Shown: one piece after another, positions 12,001-27,000 of the stretch
Position numbering within the stretch: position 1 is the stretch's first letter
Layout: every line of letters begins with the position of its first letter
Position numbers and translations under genes: made by a program
The notes under the pieces: generated by a model
Told to the model about the DNA's origin: nothing
Databases searched by the model: none
The model's input: only the letters and a program-made list of their open reading frames with translations
Assembly (NCBI GenBank): GCA_013339895.1
Contig: JABACO010000007.1
Span: forward strand, 11,083,577-11,147,576
Reading direction: 5' to 3'
Source of the DNA: Ephydatia muelleri
Lineage: Eukaryota; Porifera; Demospongiae; Spongillida; Spongillidae
Length of the DNA stretch: 64,000 bases

Positions 12001-15000
12001 TGTTGATCTACCCAATGACAATTTTTTTCCAAATAACCACAAATCATTGCTCAACCCTTGAACACCTAAAGAAAGTCTGAACTATTTCATTACTGTAATT
12101 TGCCTTCTGACATGGTTATTTGATGGAGTGTATCATTACAGTTTGGAACTTTTTACCAGATCATGTTGTCACTAAGGCTTGAAACCAGTTGTGCCGGAGC
12201 TCCGGTTAACCGGTTAACTGATGGTTAACCGATCGCGAGAATTAAATAACCGCCTGAACCGGTACTATTTCAGCTAAATAACCGCTTCAACCGTTTGTTA
12301 AATTATTAAGCAACCACAACTGACCGGTTGATATTATATTGAGGAATTGCAAGTGGCGTTACGTCATCTACCAATAATGCTGGGCGCGAGAAAACAATAA
12401 GCGGACTACAGCGAACAATTGAGAGATTCATCTCTTCGTTGTATGCATGGTGATACTTACAATAACTTTATTATATTTGGAACAGTGTCCAGCAAAATCA
12501 CCCCTATGTTACTATCAAATTTTACAGGACAAGCAAAAGAAAAGTAACGCTTGAATTGAAATGTATGGCTAATTATAAATTCAGTACCCTATAACTTTAT
12601 GATCAATAGCCCGTGCGTAAGGACTATTTGTTTGGAGTTAATGGAAAATTTGAAAACTTGAAAAACTATCCAGAAGGGTGACTTTGCTGGACCACTAGCA
12701 ACAAGGTGATATTCTTAGGGGTACGCCGCGGACCATCTATCATGCCATAACTGGCAATAACCGGTTGTTTTAAAACAAACAACTGCAACCGACCGGTTAT
12801 TTTTTGAACAATAACCTTAACCGACCGGTTTTTATATTTTAATAACCTTTTACAACTGGTTTTTTCTAAACTAACAGGTTTCAAGCCTGTCACTTCTCAG
12901 ATCAATAAAATCTCATCTTATGTCAACTGATTTCTCTGTATTCTGTAAACTACACCCATTTCTTTGGCAGCATGTAAGTGCATATGATGTGCCTTACTTG
13001 CCATTGTATATAAAATTATTCTACAAGTGCCGGGCATTAGGTAAATTATACGTTCATTAGGTAAACATAACATTATTTGAGCCAATCCCATGCCCAACAG
13101 GTTGGTATTGGCTTTGTCAAATATACTTTCCCGATGGACACGTAACATTAACCGCTCAAAAAATCAGTGTCAATCGCTTACTGGCTATGGAGATGACAAT
13201 GTAAAAATGTTAGGTATACCTAACGTTTTTTACTATGGCTTTTGTACCTATATTTTTTTCTACCATGATCTTCGGGCAGTGTTAGGTAAACCTATCACGC
13301 TGTCAAGTGACCTGTTATTTTTAAGATGGTGTCCTGTGCTGCAGGATCACATCTAGCTGCTCCAGCTCCATCTGGATATCCTGTTCCTGGCATAGGCACT
13401 AGTGTTTCTGTTAAAGTAGTGCAACTAAGGATGCCCTGATGTGTTCGTATGGTAAGAATTTGGAAATGTACTGATATCAAAGGAAAAGACACAGCCAAAC
13501 CCGACCAAAACAAATGGAGGGTGGATTGGTCAATTAGCACCCAAAACATGGTCTTACACCATGGGCGTGCCCTTTGGAAGTCACGGTAAGAGCATTCATC
13601 AGCTGTTCGAGATGACAGTTCCTTGGCACTTCAAACTTCCAGAAGTGAAACGGATGTCCAGGAGGAGATTCAGGAATCATCAGATACTAAAATGTAATCA
13701 GAAAAAGATGATGGTAGGTGTGAATATTCGGATACTAATCCGTCATGTCAAGTTTGACAATGACATTGTTAAATGGGAACTGTTTTTTGTAACAGTTGAC
13801 CAACGTGTTAAGGATGGCTTCAGCAGCTCTCGCAAATGTTCTATCACGTGGCCCGCAAATGTTGAAATTGCAGAGTTTAAAGATAGCGGTGACTGCTGGG
13901 GTATAATGTTGTTTTTTAATTAAATTTTTTTTAAAATGTATAATGGAGCGAAAAAGATTTTGTAATATGTACCCAAAGCATGTAGCTACCACCTTACAGT
14001 TGCACTGGAAGGGTCATGTAGTTTATGGTGACAGCTATTTAGCCTCCCTACAAACAACAAAGGCTTTGCTAGAGCGAGGAACGTACATGTATTTTACTGG
14101 CATTGTGAAAACAGCATCAAAAGGGTTTCTGAAAACGTTTTTGAATGATCATGGTTGGCCTTCAACTGCATTACGTGGTGACACACTCACTGTCAAGCAC
14201 ACGTATACTTGGAACTCAATACAGAAAGAAGTATATGATCATGTGTGGAACGAGCTGGGTACAGCAGGTAGTCCTAAGAAGTGCCTGATATCATCTTGGA
14301 ATCATACACTTGGTGTTGACGACCATGTAAAGCTCCGTTGGTCATTGAACGACAGAACTGGTGAAGGAGAAACTATTACAAGGACTGTCCCACGAACCCA
14401 AAAGATCAAAAGCTACTTTGAAGGTACACGTTGTATAGATGCTCACAATCATCTGCGTCAAGGGTCACAACGTATGGAAGACTCTTTGGGAACAAATGAC
14501 GCCTGGTGGTTTAGGTGTTTTTGCATGCTTCTTAGATCTATAGAAGTTGATGCCATTAAGGCCTACTACTGTCATTTTAACGAGCATCTTAATGTGCCCT
14601 TGCACAAGAATTTTGTGGACAGTCTTGTTCATTTGCTTGCTAATAATAATACGTAATCTTCACCAATTGAATTTCAATATCTCATACGTTTTAAAAATAA
14701 ACACTTTAGGTTTACCTAACGAACATTGTTAGGTAAACCTAATAGAGTGTATTAGGTACACCCAACAAGAACGTTAGGTAACTCTTGGCACTTGTAGATT
14801 AATATTGATATTCATATAAAATGACAGTAACAACACTGATTAAATACAAAATTCAGCTCTATGGTAGAGGAGCTATCCTAAAGAGGATATGTAGCATTAG
14901 CTCTGACTGGGTGGAGATTCAATCGGCCATAGATCTCATGGAGTAGATGGATTTTGGTCAGCACATGCAGGTGGCTAGTCTAGAGGCTACAGAGGAGATA

Positions 15001-18000
15001 ATGGCAGTGGCTTCGTTTTCCCAAGCTCCATAGACACATACCCATCCTAGATCTGAGCACTTGGGGTCATTGGCTTGGTGCTTCCTAGACTCAGTGGCCT
15101 GGGCACCAGCTGTGGCCGACACTCTCGCTTCCAACAAAATCACAGGATTTAGCGATGAGGTGATGGATACATCTAATGCAGCAGTTCTGCCCAAGAACCA
15201 GTTAGGAAGTAAGATGTCAGCTGGACGGGTCTTACTATGATCTCTACTTAGGTTGTTGCCGACATCCACCTTAACCCCTTTGTGAGCCTGATGACAGGTC
15301 TCCACCAGGATGTCCCTAATCATATTATGCCGAGTTACTACATCTCCACCGTACTTGCACGTAGCTGCATGGTGGCCAAAGTGGTCAAGTGCACTGCCTA
15401 GGCACAGTGCACATAGGGAACCTATCAAGGCCAAGCCACCATTTGATGGCTACCTGGAAAACAGGTAAGATCTATGTGAAGCCAGGATGCAGCATGAGGA
15501 GAAGAAACTGACAAAAGGCGTGCCTTGTCTGCTACTGAAGATGAGTTCAACAGTAAGTTGAAGACATGGTCATCTAACTTAACGGAAAGGATTTCTGAGA
15601 GACTGGTGAAGTGAGGAGAGACTCAACACTGTATGCGTCTACATGTGAAACCAAGCTGTTAAAGGTCTCTACTGCTTGAGGCAGATGAATGCAGACCAAA
15701 GCCAGATGAGCATAAGGAGGAGATAAATGGCGGGACAATGACCAAAACCCTAGGCCCCCTTTCCTTGGGCTAAGCTGAGCCTGCTTGCCATGCTGCATCG
15801 GATGTGTTTACACCAATGCATCGACAGAAGGTCATTATTGAAATGAAAATTATTATTGTAATTAAGGTAAAAGAAAAAGGACAATTTCACATGTACAACC
15901 ATGTATTGTAATGTAACTAGTATTTCAACACATGACAATAATAACATAAATAATAAGCTCTATGGTGGAGGAGCTATCCTAGAGAGAACAACTGTTGCAT
16001 TGACACAGATCAGGTTCAGATTCAACCAGCCATAGCTTTCATAGACTATTATGGACTTTGGCATATGGAGGGCACGTCTAGAGGCAGCTGAGGAGATAAT
16101 GGCAATTGTGTCCTTTCCATATGTTTCAACTACCATAGGGACACATAGCCACCCTAGTTCAGTGCATTTAGGGTCGTTGGATTGGTACTTCATTAACACA
16201 GTGGCCTCGGCAGCAGCTGTGGCCTTCCTCCCTAATTATAATTAATTAATACTTTTATCATCCAACATACTTCCTTGATATGTTCTTTTAATCATTGTTC
16301 AATAGAGTATCAGTAATGACACTGTACATTGTGAAGACCTCAATACACCAAGTGTGTCTCACCTCTGTGAGGGTGCTTTTCCCAGCACCACTGTCCCCAC
16401 ACATGATCACTTTCCCATATGTGTGTACAGGAAAGTCTTCACAGCTGGTAGTGTACTTCTGAAGCATTGTTAATACTTCATAGCCCCTAGCTAGCTTCAA
16501 TGGTGTATTGCCTTTATGGTCCACAAGGTTAGCATCAATCCCTGGTGTCGATAGGAGGAGTCGTACACAGCCTCCATCACCTCTCTCTGCAGCCCAATGT
16601 AATGCAGTTCTGCCATTCTACAGAGATGAGACACTTTCACCATACATACAACTAATATGGTCCATTATCCATATAATCAATATCCTCTTAAACAGTACAT
16701 CAAAAAGCCACTTCGATCAGACCTTTGCAAAGATTTATTTCCACATGTGCTACAATGGGTGTGAACACAGGTTGTTTCCAGACACAATACAACAAATACT
16801 ACCAATGGTTGCCTTAGTTACCTAAACATGCAGTACTCTGGACAGAATCTGCTAGTGGATTCTGTTCCCCACGAATGAAATCTGCTAGCTGATATTGCAC
16901 CCCTTCCACAGAAATTGTCCCCCTCCCCCCCCCCCCCCCCCCCGTTTCGGTATAGGTGATGCTCTGCCTTATCAAATACTAATACTGTCCCCTCTGCCCT
17001 TAAAAGTGGCACGTGATGCCTTCTAAGCAGCTGCTAGCATTCCGCCATCAGCATTTAGTGGTTTGATTACCAACTTTTTATGCGCATGTAGCTTTTGCAT
17101 TAGTCTGCACACAAGCTGATTTTAGCTCTGCATACCCGACCAACAAGTATACAACTTTAGGCTCTAGTGTTTGGCATCAATTATTTTAGTGCGAAAGCCT
17201 TCTGCCAAAAACTGAGCTGAGTACATTGTCAATTACTTTCCTGAGTGGCCTGAGGCTGAGCCTAATAATCAAACTTTCCAATGACAAGGAAAATGATTAG
17301 GATGACGATCTGTTCCCTTCACTATAGTTTATGTTTTAACATTGATCACCTTCCCAAGTTTACTTTATTTTTGTACATATCAGAGGGCAGAACTCTAAAC
17401 AAAAATGAACAGTGCACACTCCATTTGAGCTGATGTATGGCAGGTACAGTAGTTATGATATTTCTATAAGAATATGTGCATCAATTTATAATAATTCTGG
17501 TACATACAGTGTATGATGTAACAATTGATGTGAATATAGAATTTCCACAACACTGTGACACAAGTGATATGCAATTTACTCAGCTAAAGGAACCTTTTGA
17601 TGAGGACAACATTCAAGATGTTTTCAATAGAATGGCAGAATCAAATCAGTATCAAGCACAATATCTCAGTCATCAGCACAGACATGTAATTTTGGGGAGG
17701 GTGTCTATTGATTAAACAATGCTGGAACAAGGAATAGAAAGTTTGCAGACCGAAGGTCCAGTCCTTTAAGGAAAGGTGGAGTTTAATTATTTTGTATTGA
17801 ATACATGGGTCAGCTTCCGTGAAAATGAAAAGTGGCTATATATAAAAAAAGTTATCAAAATGCTTCACATTTGAATCACGAATACTCCATAACTGTTTAA
17901 ACCATCAATGACTCATTATGATAGCCACAGAGGACACACCCACAGATGAGTAATAAACAAATTGGATCACAGATGAGTGGTTGGAGTGGAAAGGGGTGTT

Positions 18001-21000
18001 GATGTGGGAGAGGTGGTTGGAATGGGGAGGAGGCATGGGAGGTAGGAAAGGTAGTGATTGATGCACAATTAATGCACACTCCAAATACATGCATGTAACC
18101 ATGGTTACCACACACCACACCCAGATGTGTTACATGCTACATGTACAGTACACAAATAAATGTGAGTCTGATGGGAGGAGAGAGGGGGAGGACATATGGG
18201 GAGGGTAGGAGGGGGCCAGGAGGGAATGGAGGTTCCTCATCTGTCCCTCCCCCTCTATTCCCCCCTCACCCCCTCCTGCCTTCCCAATATGTCCTCCCAC
18301 TCCTCCCCATCCTGAAGATGATTATGAACATTTCAGAAACATCACATCAAACAATGACTCATTATGATAGCCACAGAGGACACACCCACAGATGAGTAAC
18401 AAACAATATGGATCACAGATGAGTGGTTGGAGTAGAAAGGTGTGCAGATGTGGGAGAGGAGGTTGGGGTGGGGAGGAGGCATGAGAGGTGGAAAGTGGAT
18501 TGAATGATGCAATAGTGTTTTATAAAACAAGCTACTGTACTGCACACATATTTTGTTACCATGGTTACCACACAAGAATACAATGACTGGATTTATTAGC
18601 CACCCCTCCCACTAATCTTGCAGTGGGATGTACATGACACAACCCACATAAAGAAACCATACAGTACCACATCATTTGATAATGTCAGACTGACATGACA
18701 TGAGATGGAGATAGTACCATGACATGGGGTGGAGATAGTACCATGACATGGGGTGGAGATAGTACCATGACATGGGATGGAGATAGTACCATGACATGGG
18801 ATGGGGATAGTACCATGACATGGGGTGGAGATAGTACCATGACATGGGATGGAGATAGTACCATGACATGGGATAGAGATAGCACCATGACATGGGATGG
18901 GGATAGTACCATGACATGGGGTGGAGATAGTACCATGACATGGGATGGAGATAGTACCATGACATGGGATGGAGATAGTACCCTGACATGGGATGGGGAT
19001 AGTACCATGACATGGTAGTACCATGACATGGGATGGAGATAGTACCATGACATGGGATGGAGATAGCACCATGACATGGGATGGGGATAGTACCATGACA
19101 TGGGGTGGAGATAGTACCATGACATGGGATGGAGATAGTACCATGACATGGGATGGAGATAGTACCATGACATGGGGTGGAGATAGTACCATGACATGGG
19201 ATGGAGATAGTACCATGACATGGGGTGGAGATAGTACCATGACATGGGGTGGAGATAGTACCATGACATGGGATGGAGATAGTACCATGACATGGGGTGG
19301 AGATAGTACCATGACATGGGATGGAGATAGTACCATGACATGGGGAGGAGATAGTACCATGACATGGGGTGGAGATAGTACCATGACATGGGGTGGAGAT
19401 AGTACCATGACATGGGGTGGAGATAGTACCATGACATAGTACCATGACATGGGGTGGAGATAGTACCATGACATGGGGTGGAGATAGTACCATGACATAG
19501 TACCATGACATGGGGTGGAGATAGTACCATGACATGGGGTGGAGATAATACCATGACATGGGGTGGAGATAGTACCATGACATGGGGTGGAGATAGTACC
19601 ATGACATGGGGTGGAGATAGTACCATGACATGGGGTGGAGATAGTACCATGACATGGGATGGAGATAGTACCATGACATGGGATGGAGATAGTACCATGA
19701 CATGGGATGGAGATAGTACCATGACATGGGATGGAGATAGTACCATGACATGGGATGGAGATAGTACCATGACATGGGATGGAGATAGTACCATGACATG
19801 GATGGAGATAGTACAATGACATGGGATGGAGATAGTTACCATGGACATGGATGGAGATAGTACCATGACATGGGGTGGAGATAGTACCATGACATGGGAT
19901 GGAGATAGTACCATGACATGGGGTGGAGATAGTACCATGACATGGGGTGGAGATAGTACCATGACATGGGATGGAGATAGTACCATGACATAGTACCATG
20001 ACATGGGATGGAGATAGTACCATGACATGGGGTGGAGATAGTACCATGACATGGGGTGGAGATAGTACCATGACATGGGGTGGAGATAGTACCATGACAT
20101 AGTACCATGACATGGGATGGAGATAGTACCATGACATGGGGTGGAGATAGTACCATGACATGGGGTGAAGATAGTACCATGACATGGATGGAGATAGTAC
20201 CATGACATGGGGTGGAGATAGTACCATGACATGGGGTGGAGATAGTAGTACCATGACATGGGGTGGAGGATAGTACCATGACATAGTACCATGACATGGG
20301 ATGGAGATAGTACCATGACATGGGGTGGAGATAGTACCATGACATGGGGTGGAGATAGTACCATGACATGGGGTGGAGATAGTACCATGACATGGGGTGG
20401 AGATAGTACCATGACATGGGGTGGAGATAGTACCATGACATGGGATGGAGATAGTACCATGACATGGGATGGAGATAGTACCATGACATGGGGTGGAGAT
20501 AGTACCATGACATGGGATGAAGATAGTACCATGACATGGGGTGGAGATAGTACCATGACATGGGGTGGAGATAGTTCAATGACATGGGGTGGAGATAGTA
20601 CCATGACATGGGGTGGAGATAGTACCATGAAATAGTACCATGACATGGGATGGAGATAGTACCATGACATGGGGTGGAGATAGTACCATGACATGGGGGT
20701 GGAGATAGTACCATGACATGGGGTGGAGATAGTACCATGACATGGGATGGAGATAGTACCATGACATGGGGTGGAGATAGTACCATGACATGGGATGGAG
20801 ATAGTACCATGACATGGGGTGGAGATAGTACCATGACATGGGGTGAAGATAGTACCATGACATGGGGTGGAGATAGTACCATGACATGGGGTGGAGATAG
20901 TACCATGACATGGGGTGGAGATAGTACCATGACATGGGATGGAGATAGTACCATGACAAAGTACCATGACATGGGATGGAGATAGTACCATGACATGGGG

Positions 21001-24000
21001 TGGAGATAGTACCATGACATGGGATGGAGATAGTACCATGACATGGGATGGAGATAGTACCATGAAATGGGGTGGAGATAGTACCATGACATGGGGTGGA
21101 GATAGTACCATGACATGGGGTGGAGATAGTACCATGACATGGGATGGAGATAGTACCATGACATAGGATGGAGATAGTACCATGAAATGGGGTGGAGATA
21201 GTACCATGACATGGGGTGGAGATAGTACCATGACATGGGGTGGAGATAGTACCATGACATGGGATGGAGATAGTACCATGACAAGGGGTGGAGATGGTAC
21301 CATGACATGGGGTGGAGATAGTACCATGACATAGTACCATGACATGGGATGGAGATAGTACCATGACATGGGGTGGAGATAGTACCATGACATGGGGTGG
21401 AGATAGTACCATGACATGGGATGGAGATAGTACCATGACATCGGATGGAGATAGTACCATGAAATGTGGTGGAGATAGTACCATGACATGGGGTGGAGAT
21501 AGTACCATGACATGGGGTGGAGATAGTACCATGACATAGTACCATGACATGGGATGGAGATAGTACCATGACATGGGGTGGAGATAGTACCATGACATGG
21601 GGTGGAGATAGTACCATGACATGGGGTGGAGATAGTACCATGACATGGGATGGAGATAGTACCATGACATGGGGTGGAGATAGTACCATGACATGGGATG
21701 GAGATAGTACCATGACATGGGGAGGAGATAGTACCATGACATGGGGTGGAGATAGTACCATGACATGGGGTGGAGATAGTACCATGACATGGGGTGGAGA
21801 TAGTACCATGACATAGTACCATGACATGGGGTGGAGATAGTACCATGACATGGGGTGGAGATAGTACCATGACATAGTACCATGACATGGGGTGGAGATA
21901 GTACCATGACATGGGGTGGGAGATAATACCATGACATGGGGTGGAGATAGTACCATGACATGGGGTGGAGATAGTACCATGACATGGGGTGGAGATAGTA
22001 CCATGACATGGGGTGGAGATAGTACCATGACATGGGATGGAGATAGTACCATGACATGGGATGGAGATAGTACCATGACATGGGATGGAGATAGTACCAT
22101 GACATGGGATGGAGATAGTACCATGACATGGGATGGAGATAGTACCATGACATGGGATGGAGATAGTACAATGACATGGGATGGAGATAGTACCATGACA
22201 TGGGATGGAGATAGTACCATGACATGGGGTGGAGATAGTACCATGACATGGGATGGAGATAGTACCATGACATGGGGTGGAGATAGTACCATGAAATGGG
22301 GTGGAGATAGTACCATGACATGGGATGGAGATAGTACCATGACATAGTACCATGACATGGGATGGAGATAGTACCATGACATGGGGTGGAGATAGTACCA
22401 TGACATGGGGTGGAGATAGTACCATGACATGGGGTGGAGATAGTACCATGACATGGGATGGAGATAGTACCATGACATGGGATGGAGATAGTACCATGAC
22501 ATGGGATGGAGATAGTACCATGACATGGGATGGAGATAGTACCATGACATGGGATGGAGATAGTACCATGACATGGGATGGAGATAGTACCATGACATGG
22601 GATGGAGATAGTACAATGACATGGGATGGAGATAGTACCATGACATGGGATGGAGATAGTACCATGACATGGGGTGGAGATAGTACCATGACATGGGATG
22701 GAGATAGTACCATGACATGGGGTGGAGATAGTACCATGAAATGGGGTGGAGATAGTACCATGACATGGGATGGAGATAGTACCATGACATAGTACCATGA
22801 CATGGGATGGAGATAGTACCATGACATGGGGTGGAGATAGTACCATGACATGGGGTGGAGATAGTACCATGACATGGGGTGGGAGATAGTACCATGACAT
22901 GGGATGGAGATAGTACCATGACATGGGGTGGAGATAGTACCATGACATGGGGTGGAGATAGTACCATGACATGGGGTGGAGATAGTACCATGACATGGGA
23001 TGGAGATAGTACCATGACATGGGGTGGAGATAGTACCATGACATGGGATGGAGATAGTACCATGACATGGGTGGAGATAGTACCATGACATGGGGTGGAG
23101 ATAGTACCATGACATGGGGTGGAGATAGTACCATGACATGGGGTGGAGATAGTACCATGACATGGGGTGGAGATAGTACCATGACATGGGGTGGAGATAG
23201 TACCATGACATGGGATGGAGATAGTACCATGACATGGGATGGAGATAGTACCATGACATGGGATGGAGATAGTACCATGACATGGGATGGAGATAGTACA
23301 ATGACATGGGATGGAGAGAGTACCATGACATGGGATGGAGATAGTACCATGACATGGGATGGAGATAGTACCATGACATGGGATGGAGATAGTACCATGA
23401 CATGAGTTGGAGATAGTACCATGACATGGGATGGAGATAGTACCATGACATGGGATGGAGATAGTACCATGACATGGGATGGAGATAGTACCATGACATG
23501 GGATGGAGATAGTACCATGACATGGGATGGAGATAGTACCATGACATGGGATGGAGATAGTACCATGACATGGGATGGAGATAGTACCATGACATGGGAT
23601 GGAGATAGTACCATGACATGGGATGGAGATAGTACCATGACATGAGTTGGAGATAGTACCATGACATGGGATGGAGATAGTACCATGACATGGGACATGC
23701 GATTGTGCCACAACATGAGATGGAGATGCAGTCTGCCCTTGTTAAAAGTCCCTGGTTAAATGCACAGGGGCGTATTCTTAATCCTATTCATTATTATCAT
23801 AGTATCCTCTACTGACTCCCATATCACCCTCCCCTCATGCAAGTAGAACAAAGCTGAGCATAGCAAACAAAAAGAAGTTTAGTAAGGGTTGTGCCCAATA
23901 AGACAGTTTTATTTCACATCTCAGAGAAAGGTGATGTGAGTGTGTATGTACAGAGAACCAGCCATAAGGGAGCTCCACACGGAAGGAGCAAAGGGACAGG

Positions 24001-27000
24001 GTATAAAAATCACGTACATGCCTAAAGCAGTTAAATGGAATACAATGCATGTGCAGGTGCAGAGAACAAGTTTAGAATAGACCTTACTTGCAATGTACAT
24101 GTGTGGGAGTGTGTCTAGATATGCTAAAGGTTTTTCATTTGCACGGGTGCGTACAAGTGTACTGTACATGAGTGTATGTATGTGTTGTGCACAAGATTCC
24201 ATTTCCGTAACAATGCAAGTGTACTGTATGTGTATGTGCTGTATGTGTGACAAATATATGGTGTACAGGCTGTGTACATAACAATGTGTGTGCACAAGTG
24301 TGTACATTCATGCACATGTACGCTTTGTAAAAACTCTGCAAGTGGTACAAGCCCAGTCTGTGTGTGTGTGTGTGTGCATGTGTGTGTGCACATGTCATGC
24401 ACTTAGTAAAGACAGTGTGAGAAATAAGAACCCAAAGTCACTGCAAGCGGTACAAGCCCAGTCTGTGTGTGTGTGTGTGTGTGTTTGTGATGAATATGGT
24501 GTATGGGCTATTTACATAACAATGCAAGTGTGTTCTTGCACATGTACATGCTTTGTGAATACAGTGTGAGAAATAAGAACCAATGTCACAGCAAGTGGTA
24601 CAAGCCCAGTCTGTGTGAGTGTGTGCATGTGTGTATGTGCATGTGTGTGTGTGTGTGTGTGTGTGCACAGGGATGTACATTCATGCATATCACCCTCCCC
24701 TCCTTTTTTTGAGAAAAGTCATGCAAGTAGAACAAAGCTGAGCATAGCAAACAAAAAGAAGGTTTAGTAAGGGTTGTGCCCAATAAGACAGTTTTATTTC
24801 ACATCTCAGAGAACGGCGATGTGAGTGTGTATGTACATGTACAGAGAACCAGCCATCATCTTATATGAGAATAAAGAACCCAAAGTCTCTGCAAGTTATT
24901 AAAGCCCAGTTAGTGTGTGTGTGTGTGTGTGTGTGCACAGGTGTCATACACGTGTACGATTTGTGAAAACAATATGAATAAGAACCCACAGTCATTGCAA
25001 GTGGTACAAGCCCAGTCACTGTATGTGTGTGTGTGTGTGTGTGGCATGGGTGTGTTTGTGTGTGCAAAGATACAGTAGGTAGGTGTGTGGCAGGTAACAA
25101 TGCTAGTGCGTAGTGCATGTTCACGTGCTATGTGAGCTAAGTTATAGCATCCCTGCAGTGTACATGTATGTAGCTTAGTTTAAGGCGGAGAATGGGCGGA
25201 ACAAGGAAGTGATTAATATTCATGCGGAATGGGAGAAAGGAGTGCGTGGGCAAATCGAGCAGGAAATGTGCAGTAGCTTTGCACACCTGTATCTCCGAAA
25301 CAAATAGACTCTAAAACAACCAACAGAACAAATCAATAGCTGTAGGACCCCTCTACCAACAAACCGAATTTGAAGCGATTTGATTACTCCTGCCGAAAGT
25401 TATGACGGGTTCATAACCTGTGGGGTATCCGACATTGCAATACGGGCACGGAGCAAGTGAAAGACCCCCAAAAGTAGAGAAATGGTGTAGTATGAACTGT
25501 ACAAAATAGGAAGTTGATAGCATAAACCGTTACGGAGTTTTAGCGATTCAAACGTGAAGCATTTTTATAACTTTTTATATACATACTGTAGCCACTTTTC
25601 ATTTTCTTGGAAACTGACCCTTATGCTGATTTAAAATTGCGTCAAAAGCAGCCAAGTCCACCATTCCTATTTGAGCCACTCCATTGATGGAGAAGCTGGT
25701 GGAATGAACTGAGTCCATTCCACCAGCCTCTTCATCACCCCTCCACTACAGTCCATTCTACCAGCCTCTCCATCAGCCCTCCACTACAGTCCATTCCACC
25801 AGCCTCTCCATCAACCCTCCACTACAGTCCATTCCACCAGCCTCTCCATCATCCCTCCACTACAGTCCATTCCACCAGCCTCTCCATCATCCCTCCACTA
25901 CAGTCCATTCCACCAGCCTCTCCATCAGCCCCCCACTACAGTCCATTCCACCAGCCTCACCATCATCCCTCCACTACAGTCCATTCCACCAGCCTCTCCA
26001 TCAACTCCCCACTACAGTCCATTCCACCAGCCTCTCCATCATCCCTCCACTACAGTCTATTCCACCAGCACTCCCACTACTGTCCATTCCATCTGTTTCC
26101 CCACTTAGGTAAGTTGCATGGTGTATATAAGTGTTTGGGTCACATTTAATTGCATTCCGGTTCTATTCCATAAGAGAAAGATGATTTGTATAGAAGGTTT
26201 GATGGCACCAGTGCACAATGCATATATATAATAAAGATGCAATATTTAAATACAATTATGTAACGGTTATAGTGTGTAGCACATTTGCATGCATGTATCA
26301 CTATTGTTTGCTCATCATGCCACAACTGCAGTGTACCAGACATCACTATGATTTGCTGCAGCCTCTGCAAAGAACGCTTCCATGGTGATGTGTGCATTGG
26401 CAATCTCCTGATATGACTAGGCAGCAGAAGAAAACAAGATGGCTCTGTCCCTTTGCACTCAATACATGAGGCTGTTTCTTTGACATTTATATATGAACAT
26501 AGATACTTCGCTACTATTGTTGCTATCGGTTGCTGGTTTTGGCACTCATGAGTTGTTATAAATGAACATAGATACATGCTCATAAACACAAAGATTATGA
26601 GCAGAGGGGACATATTCTACAATACTACAAATACAGGCTAGCGAATAGTGGCCCCCAGGACAGAATCCGCAAGCAAATTCTGTCCAGCGGGACACTCCTA
26701 GAGGAAAGGGGGGTGACAAATTCTGCTATGACACTGCCTTTCACACCTCTTGCCAAGCTAGTCCCCAGACCAAACAGTACATGTCATGTTCCCCCACTCC
26801 CTTTCTCTTCACTCACCAAACGCACACTCCTCCCCCTCCCCCATTCCACATCTCCTAGTAATTTGCAATAAACGCACACTAAACATGCATGTAACCATGG
26901 TTACCACACATCACACCCAGATATGCATGAATAGTACACAAATAAATGTGAAGTGGCAAGTACAAGGCACAACAGACCAAAAGAAACCATAGAAGAGTGT

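Noticed and set aside
18719-19439. Plus-strand TMTWDGDS repeat ORFs
   Set aside because: The single open plus-strand frame of the same minisatellite, antisense to the gene, with a stop at every 13-bp short unit.
18685-23691. ORF of 1668 codons and its overlapping partners made of SWYYLHPM-type octapeptides
   Set aside because: They follow from a 24-bp tandem repeat lacking stops on the minus strand. All three frames are equally open and the arrays lie in introns of the ROCO gene.
23835-25124. Histidine/threonine or cysteine/valine-rich ORFs
   Set aside because: Translations of TG/CA microsatellites.
26146-26613. 155-codon minus-strand ORF (SPLLIIFVFMSMYLC...)
   Set aside because: Lies in a ROCO intron, has no family likeness, and its homologue near 51.07-51.26 kb is broken by stops.
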